Made by a program: the position numbers and the translations under genes
Notes under the pieces: generated by a model
Told to the model about the DNA's origin: nothing
Databases searched by the model: none
What the model saw: only the letters and a program-made list of their open reading frames with translations
Source of the DNA: G965115915 sp965115915
Lineage (GTDB): Bacteria; Pseudomonadota; Gammaproteobacteria; Eutrophobiales; Eutrophobiaceae
Direction: 5' to 3'
Length of the DNA stretch: 64,000 bases
Assembly: GCA_965115915.1 (NCBI GenBank)
Contig: OZ220483.1
Span: forward strand, 124,001 to 188,000
Shown: one piece after another, positions 1-7,234 of the stretch
Layout: each line of letters begins with the position of its first letter
Numbering within the stretch: the first letter of the stretch is position 1

Positions 1-356
1 CGAACTCAAGGGAATTGATACGCAGCCCAATCCAACCTGAAGGAAATAGCAAACCTATCCACGAAAGGCCATTGACTGTGTAGGTTCACGACAGTGGGAC
101 TGCCGAGGCCTGATCCCGATAGTGGCAGAGGGATGGACCGTTGTAGTGCGTCTGGCGATGGAGGCGGTGTTAGCAGCCGAACACGCACTCGGTCACGAGC
201 CCCGGGGATGTGAGTGCCGAGCGTTTGGGTTATGATATCGAGTCACGCGAAAGCGGTACTGGCCGGATTTTGGGGCGACCAGCCTGACCTACAAGCTCGC
301 CGACTTGTTGGCGCGTGCGGAAGCCCCCTGATGAAATGATCGGGAGTAATGGCGCG
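1..356. other. Left-edge stretch without a supported gene
   Basis: No convincing coding region is seen here. A plus-strand frame entering from outside the window could supply a 12-residue C-terminus ending at a TGA near 38-40, but this is too short to support. Short open frames on both strands lack a ribosome site and recognisable motifs. The last 40 bases carry the GGGAG (342-346) that fits the start of the following ATPase gene. Confidence 0.4.
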
Positions 357-1886
357 ATGAAAGAACGGACAAAGGACACACAACTCGAGGTGGAGGATTT
401 TGGGCCTATCGTCAAGGCCAAAATCGATCTGCGCCCGCTGACGGTGTTCGTCGGGCCGAGCAACACCGGGAAATCGTATCTCGCGGTCTTGATCTATGCC
501 CTGCACCGAGTCTTTGGCTCTACACGTCTTGAGAGAGGTCTTCGTGAAAGGTTCCTGATCGGCCGGGGGCGCAAAGACTTGTCCAAAGAGCGTATCGATG
601 CCCTGCTGGACGTGGGAAGTTCTCTTGCTGGTGACCAGGGGTTACGCAATCAAGGCAGTACCAGCCTTGTCTTGCCTGCTACGGTGGCCACCGCATTTCG
701 CTCCGGGTTCGACGGGCTGGTGGATGTGCTATCTGGTGAAATCAGACGATGCTTCGGGGTCGATGAAGCCCAAGCACTGATCCGCAGAGAGGGTCGGTCG
801 CGCACATCACGCGTCGTGATGCGGCGGCACGTCTGTGACCAGATGGATGCTGTGGAGCATACGATGTTGCTCACACGGGAGTGCGAATTCAGCACCACGG
901 TCCTCGCGGAAGTGGGGATCCCGATCGATATCGGGGTTGAGAGCGGAGAACGATTTGCACATTACCTAATGAATTCTCTGGACGAAGCGAAGCGGGACGT
1001 CTCTCATCGGCGGTTTGCGGCTTTGGACGTTCTATCTTATCTCGGCGGCTTGATGTTGCCATCGTTGGTTGGTTCCCTGCACTTGCCGGCATACTACCTG
1101 CCCGCTGATCGGACCGGCGTCATGCATGCACATAGCGTGGTGGTCAGTGCCTTGATTGCCAGTGCGCCTGCTGCGGGGCTGCGTCCTGCGGCCCGTACAC
1201 CGATGCTCTCCGGGGTGCTGGCGGATTTCCTCGAACAGTTGATCGAGATTGACCGGATCAGACCTGCCCGCTTCAGGCGTATCCGCCGAAATGCCAAAAA
1301 GGACCTCGGTAAGGCCATCGAGAAGGCCATTCTCGAGGGATCGGTGCGCATCAAGCGTTCCTCCTCTATTGATTACCCGCACTTCACCTATAGGCCGCAT
1401 GGATGGAAGGACGACCTGGCGCTGGCGAACGCGTCGTCGATGGTTTCGGAGCTTGCGCCCGTGGTGTTGTATCTCCGTCACATGGTCGAGCTGGGCGATG
1501 TCCTGATCGTCGAGGAACCGGAATCGCACCTGCACCCGGCGAAACAGGTTGCGTTTACCCGCCAACTGGCCGCGCTTGTCAATGTGGGTGTCCGGGTGAT
1601 CATTACCACGCACAGCGAGTGGTTACTGGAAGAGTTGGCCAACATCGTTCGACGATCGCAGGTTTCCGCATCGGAGCGCGGCGATGCCGGGAATGACGGA
1701 GTTACCCTGCACCCCGAGCAGGTGGGTGCATGGCTGTTCGAACCGAAGCAGCGTCCCAAGGGCTCGGTTGTCAAGGAAATTCGTCTCGACGATTCCGGGC
1801 TCTATCCTTCTGGTTACGATGAAGTGGCGTTCAAGCTGCACAACGAGTGGGCCGACATCGAGAGTCGTATCGAGGACGATCCGTGA
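357..1886 (+). CDS. AAA/ABC-type (AAA_15/AAA_21-like) ATPase, first gene of an ATPase-nuclease pair
   Basis: A 509-residue P-loop ATPase of the OLD/SMC-like ABC superfamily. Walker A is GPSNTGKS at about residues 33-40. Near the C-terminus follow a signature-like segment NASSMVSEL, Walker B with catalytic glutamates (VLIVEEPESHLHP, about 380-392), and an H-loop (ITTHSEWLL, about 416-424). No TOPRIM domain follows, so it is not a full-length OLD nuclease. The frame is open from a GTG at 315, but the ATG at 357 has GGGAG 10 nt upstream and is preferred. Its TGA overlaps the GTG of the next gene in a GTGA, so the two are probably translationally coupled. Such ATPases with a small nuclease partner are common in anti-phage modules; the actual function here is inferred, not shown. 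Confidence 0.8.
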   Translation: MKERTKDTQLEVEDFGPIVKAKIDLRPLTVFVGPSNTGKSYLAVLIYALHRVFGSTRLERGLRERFLIGRGRKDLSKERIDALLDVGSSLAGDQGLRNQGSTSLVLPATVATAFRSGFDGLVDVLSGEIRRCFGVDEAQALIRREGRSRTSRVVMRRHVCDQMDAVEHTMLLTRECEFSTTVLAEVGIPIDIGVESGERFAHYLMNSLDEAKRDVSHRRFAALDVLSYLGGLMLPSLVGSLHLPAYYLPADRTGVMHAHSVVVSALIASAPAAGLRPAARTPMLSGVLADFLEQLIEIDRIRPARFRRIRRNAKKDLGKAIEKAILEGSVRIKRSSSIDYPHFTYRPHGWKDDLALANASSMVSELAPVVLYLRHMVELGDVLIVEEPESHLHPAKQVAFTRQLAALVNVGVRVIITTHSEWLLEELANIVRRSQVSASERGDAGNDGVTLHPEQVGAWLFEPKQRPKGSVVKEIRLDDSGLYPSGYDEVAFKLHNEWADIESRIEDDP

Positions 1887-2413
1887 CGGCGCTGTTGGAG
1901 GATGTCCGCCGCAAGATAGTCGACGAAAAGTGTCTCGTAAAAGGTGGATTGAAGAAGGATGGGTGCAAGGTCGTGATGACCGGTGTGCCCAATTTCAGGT
2001 TGATCGTCGATTTCGACAAACCGGATGCACCGCTGGCGGCGAACGCAACGCGCTGCGATTACCTGGTGATCGCCGAAGGCAAAGGTAAAGGCAAAACCGA
2101 AGGTGAAGGCAAAGGCAACGATGGGTGCGGATGGGTCGCGGTGCTCGAACTGAAGCGGGGCCGATTGGATTCGACTCAGGTCGTCAGACAGTTACAGGCG
2201 GGTGCATCTGCTGCGGAGAGGCTCGTTCCTGGAGACGTGAAAGTCAGGTTCCGGCCCGTTGCGGTGTGTGGTGGGACCATGCGCAAGTACGAGCTGGAGG
2301 CTTTGAAGCATAAAGCCAACAGGGTTGCGTTCCATGAGCACAAGAAATACGTCCGAGTGATGAAGTGCGGTGCGCCACTGGTTGATGTACTGTTCGATAA
2401 GCGTACAGCGTAG
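1883..2413 (+). CDS. Small PD-(D/E)XK-like protein coupled to the upstream ATPase
   Basis: A 176-residue protein of no family I can name. The start is taken at the GTG at 1883, which overlaps the ATPase stop (GTGA) and has GAGGA at 1872-1876, 6 nt upstream. An upstream start at 1847 is possible but lies inside the ATPase gene. The pattern Asp59 ... Glu89-Leu-Lys91, followed by a helix with Gln103 (QLQAG), resembles the PD-(D/E)XK nuclease core. Between the Asp strand and the ELK strand is a low-complexity Gly/Lys/Glu stretch (residues about 65-79), an unusual insertion where a short turn is expected. Together with the ATPase this looks like a two-gene ATPase-effector cassette. The nuclease assignment rests on motif spacing only. 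Confidence 0.6.
   Translation: MTALLEDVRRKIVDEKCLVKGGLKKDGCKVVMTGVPNFRLIVDFDKPDAPLAANATRCDYLVIAEGKGKGKTEGEGKGNDGCGWVAVLELKRGRLDSTQVVRQLQAGASAAERLVPGDVKVRFRPVAVCGGTMRKYELEALKHKANRVAFHEHKKYVRVMKCGAPLVDVLFDKRTA
2072..2119 (+). repeat. Imperfect six-base (GGCAAA/GGTGAA) tandem repeat inside the nuclease-like gene
   Basis: About eight imperfect copies of a 6-bp unit keep the reading frame and encode alternating Gly-Lys and Gly-Glu pairs. They sit between the putative catalytic Asp strand and the E-L-K strand. In-frame hexamer repeats can change length by slippage without breaking the gene. Confidence 0.7.
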
Positions 2414-2591
2414 CAAGCTCATGGAGGTCGCGTTGCCGCTGGAGGCGTATTGTTCGACACATGAACAGCTACAAGTCCATGCTGACTGATGACGTATGGG
2501 ATGACAGACGCGTGACGAACGCCACCGGCGCGCCGGGGTGTCCATGTGGCTTTGGTCGAATGCGGTGAGGAATGCGAGAGAGGGACTGGCC

Positions 2592-2729
2592 ATGTCCACC
2601 GTTGACCTTTACCAGCCAGGCCCTCATGTCCGGCAAGAATTGGTTACTCGTCGGCAGCTTGTCCAGGCATGGGTGCGCCGAGTTACGGCGAGCCATGCAT
2701 ACCTGATTGAGGCGGTGCGCGGTTCCTGA
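2592..2729 (+). CDS. Possible small protein (45 aa), unknown
   Basis: A short open frame starting MSTVDLYQPG with a purine-rich GAGAGAGGG (2576-2584) about 7 nt before the ATG. Codons look compatible with the neighbours and the product is basic and mostly helical by eye. An in-frame upstream ATG at 2538 would add 18 residues but has no ribosome site. No family is recognised. It fills a gap between the ATPase-nuclease pair and the GIY-YIG-like gene on the same strand. It could equally be noncoding. Confidence 0.3.
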   Translation: MSTVDLYQPGPHVRQELVTRRQLVQAWVRRVTASHAYLIEAVRGS

Positions 2730-2785
2730 CACCTTTGGTATGCCAGCCTATCATTAAATCGCTGAGTTGGTGAGTAGGCACGGAC

Positions 2786-3001
2786 ATGGCGCGAAAGACT
2801 TACAAGTATTACTTCAGGCGGGGCCACAGGATTCTTCACGCTGGCATCACGAACGATCTTGTGCGTCGGGAGGCCGAGCATAAACGCGAGTTTGGCGAGG
2901 ACGGCCATATCAAACAGGTCGGGCGTGCAACGACCATGGATGTTGCGCTGGAATGGGAACGCGAACAGGCCGCGAAAGGCCGTCCTACCCGGCGCAGGTG
3001 A
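2786..3001 (+). CDS. Degenerate GIY-YIG-like small protein
   Basis: A 71-residue basic protein. The segment YKYYF (6-10), followed by HAGITNDLVRREAEHK (18-33), matches the layout of a minimal UvrC/YhbQ-like GIY-YIG domain: an aromatic N-terminal strand, then Y-I-G-x-T-x-D-L-x-x-R. Here the YIG motif reads HAG, so a catalytic Tyr is lost, while the Arg after NDL is kept. The C-terminal ALEWEREQAAKGR resembles the helix that ends these domains. It may therefore bind DNA without cutting, or act by an altered mechanism. The next gene starts 7 nt downstream, suggesting one transcript. Confidence 0.55.
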   Translation: MARKTYKYYFRRGHRILHAGITNDLVRREAEHKREFGEDGHIKQVGRATTMDVALEWEREQAAKGRPTRRR

Positions 3002-3008
3002 GCGGACG

Positions 3009-3245
3009 ATGTGTGAGGGTGTACCTGTTGCGGTGTATCTTCAGGGTCTGTCACTGCTGATTGGTCTCATTGCCGTAATTATTCCAGTGGTGATAGCGCT
3101 GGTCGGAGTTTATGTTTCCCGGCGACTGTCCGATCGGATGGATAACCTCGGCATAGTTCTTGACGATGCCCTTAGTCGGATCAAAGACATGGAGCAAGAG
3201 GTCCAGAAAAAATCTGGTCCGGGTGTTGTGGGGGAACAAAATTAG
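3009..3245 (+). CDS. Small single-pass membrane protein with a C-terminal helix
   Basis: A 78-residue protein starting at the ATG at 3009, with GCAGGTGAG immediately upstream. The frame is open further 5' but overlaps the preceding gene. Residues about 9-37 form a strongly hydrophobic membrane helix, followed by YVSRR and a charged amphipathic helix (about 41-68) that could form a coiled coil. No family is recognised. Small membrane proteins of this shape occur as holins, toxins and defence-system effectors; nothing here decides between those roles. Confidence 0.55.
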   Translation: MCEGVPVAVYLQGLSLLIGLIAVIIPVVIALVGVYVSRRLSDRMDNLGIVLDDALSRIKDMEQEVQKKSGPGVVGEQN

Positions 3246-3316
3246 CGTGGTGCTCCGTTCTCCTCACCTATCATAGTGTTGGTACCACGGTTGCTCGGTT
3301 TCTATCTACTTGAAAT

Positions 3317-3336
3317 GATATGGATTTGCCCATATC
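3317..3336. promoter_or_regulatory. Inverted repeat upstream of the 3376 gene
   Basis: GATATGG and CCATATC form a perfect 7-bp stem with a 6-nt loop, 39 bp before the first possible start of the next gene, in AT-rich sequence. It could be an operator or a transcript hairpin. There is no T-tract, so it is not a standard terminator. Confidence 0.3.
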
Positions 3337-3375
3337 TGATGGGCATGGTTGATCGTCTGACTATAACGGCGTCGA

Positions 3376-4359
3376 ATGCCCCAGACTGCAGAAGACAATG
3401 GGCGAGAGAATTGGTGGATGATAGTGCCTAACATATCTGCTGTGCCGGCTTCACTTGTGAGTATGGTGAGGCCGAGGGAAATCGAAGTGCGTAGGGGTGA
3501 GGCCAGCCAGCAGATAAAAGACGATGAACCCCGGGCTCGGGAGTGGCTGCAAGAACAGGGATACAGTGACATTCAAAAGCCACCAGACGACCCGCCCGAC
3601 TTTGTGGTCGATGGCCGCATTGCAGTTGAAGTGACGCGCCTGAATCAAAGGATTTCGGTTCACGGTGATGAGAAGTCGATAGGAGACGAACAAGTACGTA
3701 TGCCGTTAACCGATAGTATGGAAGCGGTCGTTTGTCAACTGGGGTCGCCCGGGAATAAAGGCAGAAGTTGGGCAATAGACTGCGAGTACGATTTTAGTAA
3801 GCCTTTGCCGAAGAAGAAGGCCAAGGTCATAAACAGGCAGGTTTCAGCGGCGTTAGCCCCCTTGTTGGGGCCTTATGACAACAGCGTTATCCGCGCCATG
3901 CAAACAGAAAACCGGGATTGTCACTGGCACGCTGGAGTGCCTGTGGATACGAGCCCTCTCTGCCTTTGTTTGGCATGCGGTATTTGTCTGGAGCTTTATG
4001 AGATTTCATCTGAGCTAGAAAATTTTACCTTGAACAACGTTGCGGACAGGCAGGGAATGATGTTGGCCAAGGCACTAGAAGAAAGCATGCAATATAGTGT
4101 TGGTGAAAAGACGGATAGATATAAAAAGACTAACCTGGATAGAAAGTACCGGCATTTATGGTTGGTATTGGTGGATCGTATTTTGGGGTATCATTGCCAT
4201 GCATCGATACCTCACCTTTTAAAGGATGAATTGTTCCGTATCAGTGCTATCAAAGATGGAAAAACTTGCGGTTTCTGGGACAGGATCGTTGTAATAAGTA
4301 GTTCCGGTGGTCCGATAAAGCATTTGGAAATCGATCCGGTATCCGGCAGATTCCGATGA
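3376..4359 (+). CDS. Hypothetical protein with a restriction-endonuclease-like D...E-V-T motif
   Basis: Up to 327 residues; the start is uncertain between ATGs at 3376, 3418 and 3463, none with a strong ribosome site. An N-terminal segment (about 55-89) reads WLQEQGYSDI, then PPDFVVDGRIAVEVTRLN. The pattern Asp75 ... Glu85-Val-Thr87 is often seen in small families that share the restriction-endonuclease fold but have Thr in place of the usual Lys. The middle contains a Cys-rich stretch (LCLCLACGICLEL, about 196-208), and a later conserved-looking strand is RHLWLVLVD. The gene is more AT-rich than the housekeeping genes, consistent with recent transfer. Function unknown. Confidence 0.6.
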   Translation: MPQTAEDNGRENWWMIVPNISAVPASLVSMVRPREIEVRRGEASQQIKDDEPRAREWLQEQGYSDIQKPPDDPPDFVVDGRIAVEVTRLNQRISVHGDEKSIGDEQVRMPLTDSMEAVVCQLGSPGNKGRSWAIDCEYDFSKPLPKKKAKVINRQVSAALAPLLGPYDNSVIRAMQTENRDCHWHAGVPVDTSPLCLCLACGICLELYEISSELENFTLNNVADRQGMMLAKALEESMQYSVGEKTDRYKKTNLDRKYRHLWLVLVDRILGYHCHASIPHLLKDELFRISAIKDGKTCGFWDRIVVISSSGGPIKHLEIDPVSGRFR

Positions 4360-4747
4360 ACGCTGAAGTTTCACGTTGTCTTGGAAATTCTGGTAGAGGC
4401 GCAGGTTTACGGCGGGTTCATTGACCAGTGCCGGCAGCGCCGTTCTGCGAATGCACTGGGCGTATACGCTGTGTTTCCGTGACCCGAGCGGTGTGATGCC
4501 GGGAGTCGCCGCATACGTTCGGGACCTTGGCCTTTTACCCCCACCGGTGCGCCTGCCGCCCTTGGCTTGCCGGCTCCCCCTCAAGGCTGAAGTGAGTATG
4601 AGGCATCATGCAGGCCACGTTTGCCAGCGGCTTGTGTACCTCATACTAACTGTGCAGTGTGCAGTGTGCCGTGTAGCAGGCGGTGCCTTCTATCCCAGTT
4701 TCACAGGTATCTGACACCCGCACAAGACGCCAACAGCACCACCACCC
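4360..4747. other. Intergenic region between the accessory island and the suf operon
   Basis: No supported gene. It contains a 9-bp inverted repeat (AGTATGAGG at 4595-4603, CCTCATACT at 4639-4647) separated by 35 nt, and a short tandem GTGCAGT duplication near 4652-4666. A 97-residue open frame (4421-4714) has no ribosome site or recognisable motif and is not called. Confidence 0.5.
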
Positions 4748-4766
4748 CCCCGGGAACTTCCCGGGG
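4748..4766. terminator. Perfect 9-bp palindrome just before the iscR promoter
   Basis: CCCCGGGAA, one base, then TTCCCGGGG. It is followed by TTAATTC and the IscR box. The strong GC stem could end upstream transcription or insulate the suf promoter. The T-tract is poor, so the terminator reading is tentative. Confidence 0.35.
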
Positions 4767-4769
4767 TTA

Positions 4770-4794
4770 ATTCTTGACTATTTTAGTAGGGTAT
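4770..4794 (+). promoter_or_regulatory. Candidate type 1 IscR operator overlapping the -35 of the suf promoter
   Basis: ATTCTTGACTATTTTAGTAGGGTAT matches the remembered Escherichia coli type 1 IscR consensus at 23 of 25 positions, including the core GACT...AGT arms and the terminal TAT. It includes a -35-like TTGACT (4774-4779). The -10 is not obvious; GACACT at 4797-4802 with a 17-bp spacer is only a weak match. The iscR ATG lies 99 bp downstream. The arrangement predicts that [2Fe-2S]-IscR represses the whole suf operon. Confidence 0.65.
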
Positions 4795-4893
4795 GTGACA
4801 CTCGCCTGTCCCCTGCTGCATAACCTGGCTCCGGGCAGAGGCCCGGGACAGGCGCGGGGTGGGGTGGCAACCAACAGAGGACCGAGACGAGGC

Positions 4894-5415
4894 ATGAAAC
4901 TGACGACCAAGGGACGCTATGCGGTGACGGCGATGTTTGACCTGGCCCTGCAGGGCCAGGGCCAGTCGGTGCGTCTGGCGGACATCGCCCGGCGCCAGGA
5001 CATTTCGCTGCGTTACCTGGAACAGTTGTTTCTGCGGCTGCGTCAGGTCGGGCTGGTGGAGAGCCAGCGCGGCGCCAAGGGGGGATACCGTCTGGCACGG
5101 GACCCCGACGAGATATCGGTGGCGACGATCATTCGCAGCATCGGTGAGGGCATGGAGTTCACCCGCTGCGGCGGTCAGCAGAATTGCCAGGACCACGGGC
5201 GTTGCCTGACACACGACCTGTGGAGTGGACTGAACCGGACGATCGCGGAATATCTGGAGGGTATCCGGCTGGGAGAACTGTGTCGGCAGTACCACGATTC
5301 CCGGCGGGCGGCGAACGGCACGGACGGGACGGTGGCGTTGCGGCCGGCCAGGCGCCGCGCCCGGGACGCCGAGGTCGAGGCAGCCGCGGCAGACCCTGCG
5401 TTGAAAAGCATATAG
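4894..5415 (+). CDS. iscR: Rrf2-family Fe-S cluster regulator IscR
   Basis: A 173-residue transcription factor that senses Fe-S status. It has an N-terminal winged helix (MKLTTKGRYAVTAMFDLAL, recognition region SLRYLEQLFLRLR) and the wing motif RGAKGGYRLAR. The cluster ligands Cys92, Cys98 and Cys104 plus His107 fall at exactly the numbering known for E. coli IscR (C-x5-C-x5-C). The start at 4894 is preferred over an upstream in-frame ATG at 4774 because it begins with the family's MKLTTKGRYAV and has GAGACGAGG before it. The C-terminal 30 residues are Arg/Ala-rich and poorly conserved. It heads the suf operon behind the IscR box, so autoregulation is expected. Confidence 0.9.
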   Translation: MKLTTKGRYAVTAMFDLALQGQGQSVRLADIARRQDISLRYLEQLFLRLRQVGLVESQRGAKGGYRLARDPDEISVATIIRSIGEGMEFTRCGGQQNCQDHGRCLTHDLWSGLNRTIAEYLEGIRLGELCRQYHDSRRAANGTDGTVALRPARRRARDAEVEAAAADPALKSI

Positions 5416-5441
5416 AAGAACGAATATCAGGAGAATACGCA

Positions 5442-5786
5442 ATGACAGAAACCACCCCGATCCGCCTGACCGACCGTGCCGCCGGGCATGTGAAGGAGTG
5501 GCTGGACAGGCAGGAGGCATCGCTGATACGGCTGGCGATCAAGCCGGCCGGCTGTTCCGGCAGCCAGTATGTGGTGAGCGAGGCCACAGAAAAGAACGCG
5601 GACGACATCTGTTTCACCAGTAACGGCGTGAGCGTTGTGGTGGACCCGAAGAGCCTGCGCTATTTGCAGGGCACCGAACTGGATTTTGTGCGCGAGGGGC
5701 TCAATTCCCGCTTCCGCTTCAACAATCCCAATGTGGACCAGACCTGTGGCTGTGGCGAGAGCGTTCATTTGAAGGAGGATGCCTGA
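5442..5786 (+). CDS. sufA: A-type Fe-S carrier (SufA/IscA/HesB family)
   Basis: A 114-residue A-type carrier that accepts Fe-S clusters from the SufBCD scaffold and passes them to apo-proteins. The three ligand cysteines are Cys38 (KPAGCSGSQY) and Cys102/Cys104 in CGCGES near the C-terminus, the family hallmark. The start at 5442 has CAGGAG 8-12 nt upstream; the longer open frame overlaps iscR and is rejected. Its stop shares bases with the sufB start (TGATG), implying coupling. SufA, IscA and ErpA cannot be told apart by sequence alone; the symbol follows the operon context. Confidence 0.85.
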   Translation: MTETTPIRLTDRAAGHVKEWLDRQEASLIRLAIKPAGCSGSQYVVSEATEKNADDICFTSNGVSVVVDPKSLRYLQGTELDFVREGLNSRFRFNNPNVDQTCGCGESVHLKEDA

Positions 5787-7234
5787 TGGCCGGCAGCTCG
5801 GATGAACTCGGTGCGGTGCTGGAGCGTGGCTACGAACACGGCTTCTACACGGAGATCGATTCGGACACGCTGCCGCCGGGTCTGGACGAGGATGTGATCG
5901 CCACGATCTCGCGCAAGAAGTCGGAACCGGACTGGTTGCTGGAGTGGCGGCTGGAGGCGTTTCGTCACTGGCAGGGGATGGCGCAGCCACGCTGGGCCAA
6001 ACTGCGCATAGACCCGATCGACTATCAGGCGATCTCCTACTATTCCGCGCCGGGCTCCGGCAAGGACGCCCCGAAGAGCCTGGACGAGGTTGACCCGAAG
6101 CTGCGCGAGGCCTACGAGAAGCTGGGCATCCCGCTGCAGGAGCAGAAGATGCTGGCGGGCGTCGCGGTGGACGCGGTGTTCGATAGCGTGTCCGTGGCGA
6201 CCACGTTCAAGGAGAAGCTGCGCGAGGCCGGGGTCATATTCTGCTCCTTCTCCGAAGCGGTGCAGGAGCATCCGGAACTGGTGCGGCGCTACCTGGGCAC
6301 GGTGGTGCCGACACGCGACAATTTCTTTGCCGCGCTCAATTCGGCGGTCTTTACCGACGGTTCCTTCTGCTATATCCCCAAAGGCGTGCGTTGCCCGATG
6401 GAGCTTTCCACCTATTTCCGCATCAATGCCTCCAATACCGGGCAGTTTGAGCGCACGCTGATCATCGCCGACGAGGGCAGCAAGGTCAGCTACCTGGAGG
6501 GTTGTACCGCGCCGATGCGCGACGAGAATCAACTGCATGCGGCGGTGGTGGAACTGGTCGCCCTGGAGAACGCACGCATCAAGTACTCGACGGTGCAAAA
6601 CTGGTATCCGGGCGATGAGAACGGGGTCGGCGGCATCTATAACTTTGTCACCAAGCGTGGCGACTGTCGCGGGGCCAATTCGCATATTTCCTGGACCCAG
6701 GTGGAGACCGGTTCGGCGATTACGTGGAAGTATCCGAGTTGTATCCTGCGCGGGGACGGTTCCAGCGGCGAGTTCTATTCGGTCGCGGTCAGCAACAACC
6801 ATCAGCAGGCGGATACCGGGACCAAGATGATCCATCTGGGCAGGAATACCCGCAGCACGATCATCTCCAAGGGCATTTCGGCGCGCTTTGCGCAGAATTC
6901 CTACCGCGGCTTGGTGCGCATCGCCAAGACCGCAACCGACGCACGCAACTACACGCAGTGCGACTCGCTGCTGTTGGGTGACAAGTGCGGCGCGCATACC
7001 TTTCCCAGCATCGAGGTGAAGAATGCGTCGGCGCACATCGAGCATGAGGCGACCACCTCGCGCATCGGCGAGGAGCAGCTTTTTTATTGCCGTCAGCGCG
7101 GGATCGATGAAGAAGAAGCGACCAACCTGATCGTCAACGGCTTTTGCCGCCAGGTGTTTCGCGAACTGCCGATGGAGTTCGCGGTGGAGGCGCAGAAACT
7201 ATTGGGCCTGACATTGGAGGGGGCGGTCGGATGA
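5786..7234 (+). CDS. sufB: Fe-S cluster assembly scaffold SufB
   Basis: A 482-residue subunit of the SufBC2D scaffold complex, where nascent clusters are built. Recognisable blocks are PKGVRCPMELSTYFRIN, SYLEGCTAP, the NWYPGDENGVGGIYNFVTKRG region, and the C-terminal ARNYTQCDSLLLGDKCGAHTF with SRIGEEQLFYCRQRGI. It begins at the ATG overlapping the carrier-gene stop and ends with ATGA overlapping sufC. Length and motifs are normal for proteobacterial SufB. Confidence 0.97.
   Translation: MAGSSDELGAVLERGYEHGFYTEIDSDTLPPGLDEDVIATISRKKSEPDWLLEWRLEAFRHWQGMAQPRWAKLRIDPIDYQAISYYSAPGSGKDAPKSLDEVDPKLREAYEKLGIPLQEQKMLAGVAVDAVFDSVSVATTFKEKLREAGVIFCSFSEAVQEHPELVRRYLGTVVPTRDNFFAALNSAVFTDGSFCYIPKGVRCPMELSTYFRINASNTGQFERTLIIADEGSKVSYLEGCTAPMRDENQLHAAVVELVALENARIKYSTVQNWYPGDENGVGGIYNFVTKRGDCRGANSHISWTQVETGSAITWKYPSCILRGDGSSGEFYSVAVSNNHQQADTGTKMIHLGRNTRSTIISKGISARFAQNSYRGLVRIAKTATDARNYTQCDSLLLGDKCGAHTFPSIEVKNASAHIEHEATTSRIGEEQLFYCRQRGIDEEEATNLIVNGFCRQVFRELPMEFAVEAQKLLGLTLEGAVG

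Noticed and set aside
315..1886. Annotating the ATPase as an OLD-family nuclease
   Set aside because: No TOPRIM domain follows the ATPase motifs; the protein ends about 80 residues after the H-loop.
2525..2536. 12-bp palindrome CCGGCGCGCCGG as an operator
   Set aside because: In GC-rich DNA such palindromes are common and nothing nearby suggests a regulator site.
4421..4714. 97-residue plus-strand frame between the island and iscR
   Set aside because: No ribosome site, no motif, and it spans inverted and tandem repeats.
5765..7045. 426-residue minus-strand open frame opposite sufB
   Set aside because: It is a long antisense shadow of a GC-rich gene. sufB has full family motifs and this frame has none.
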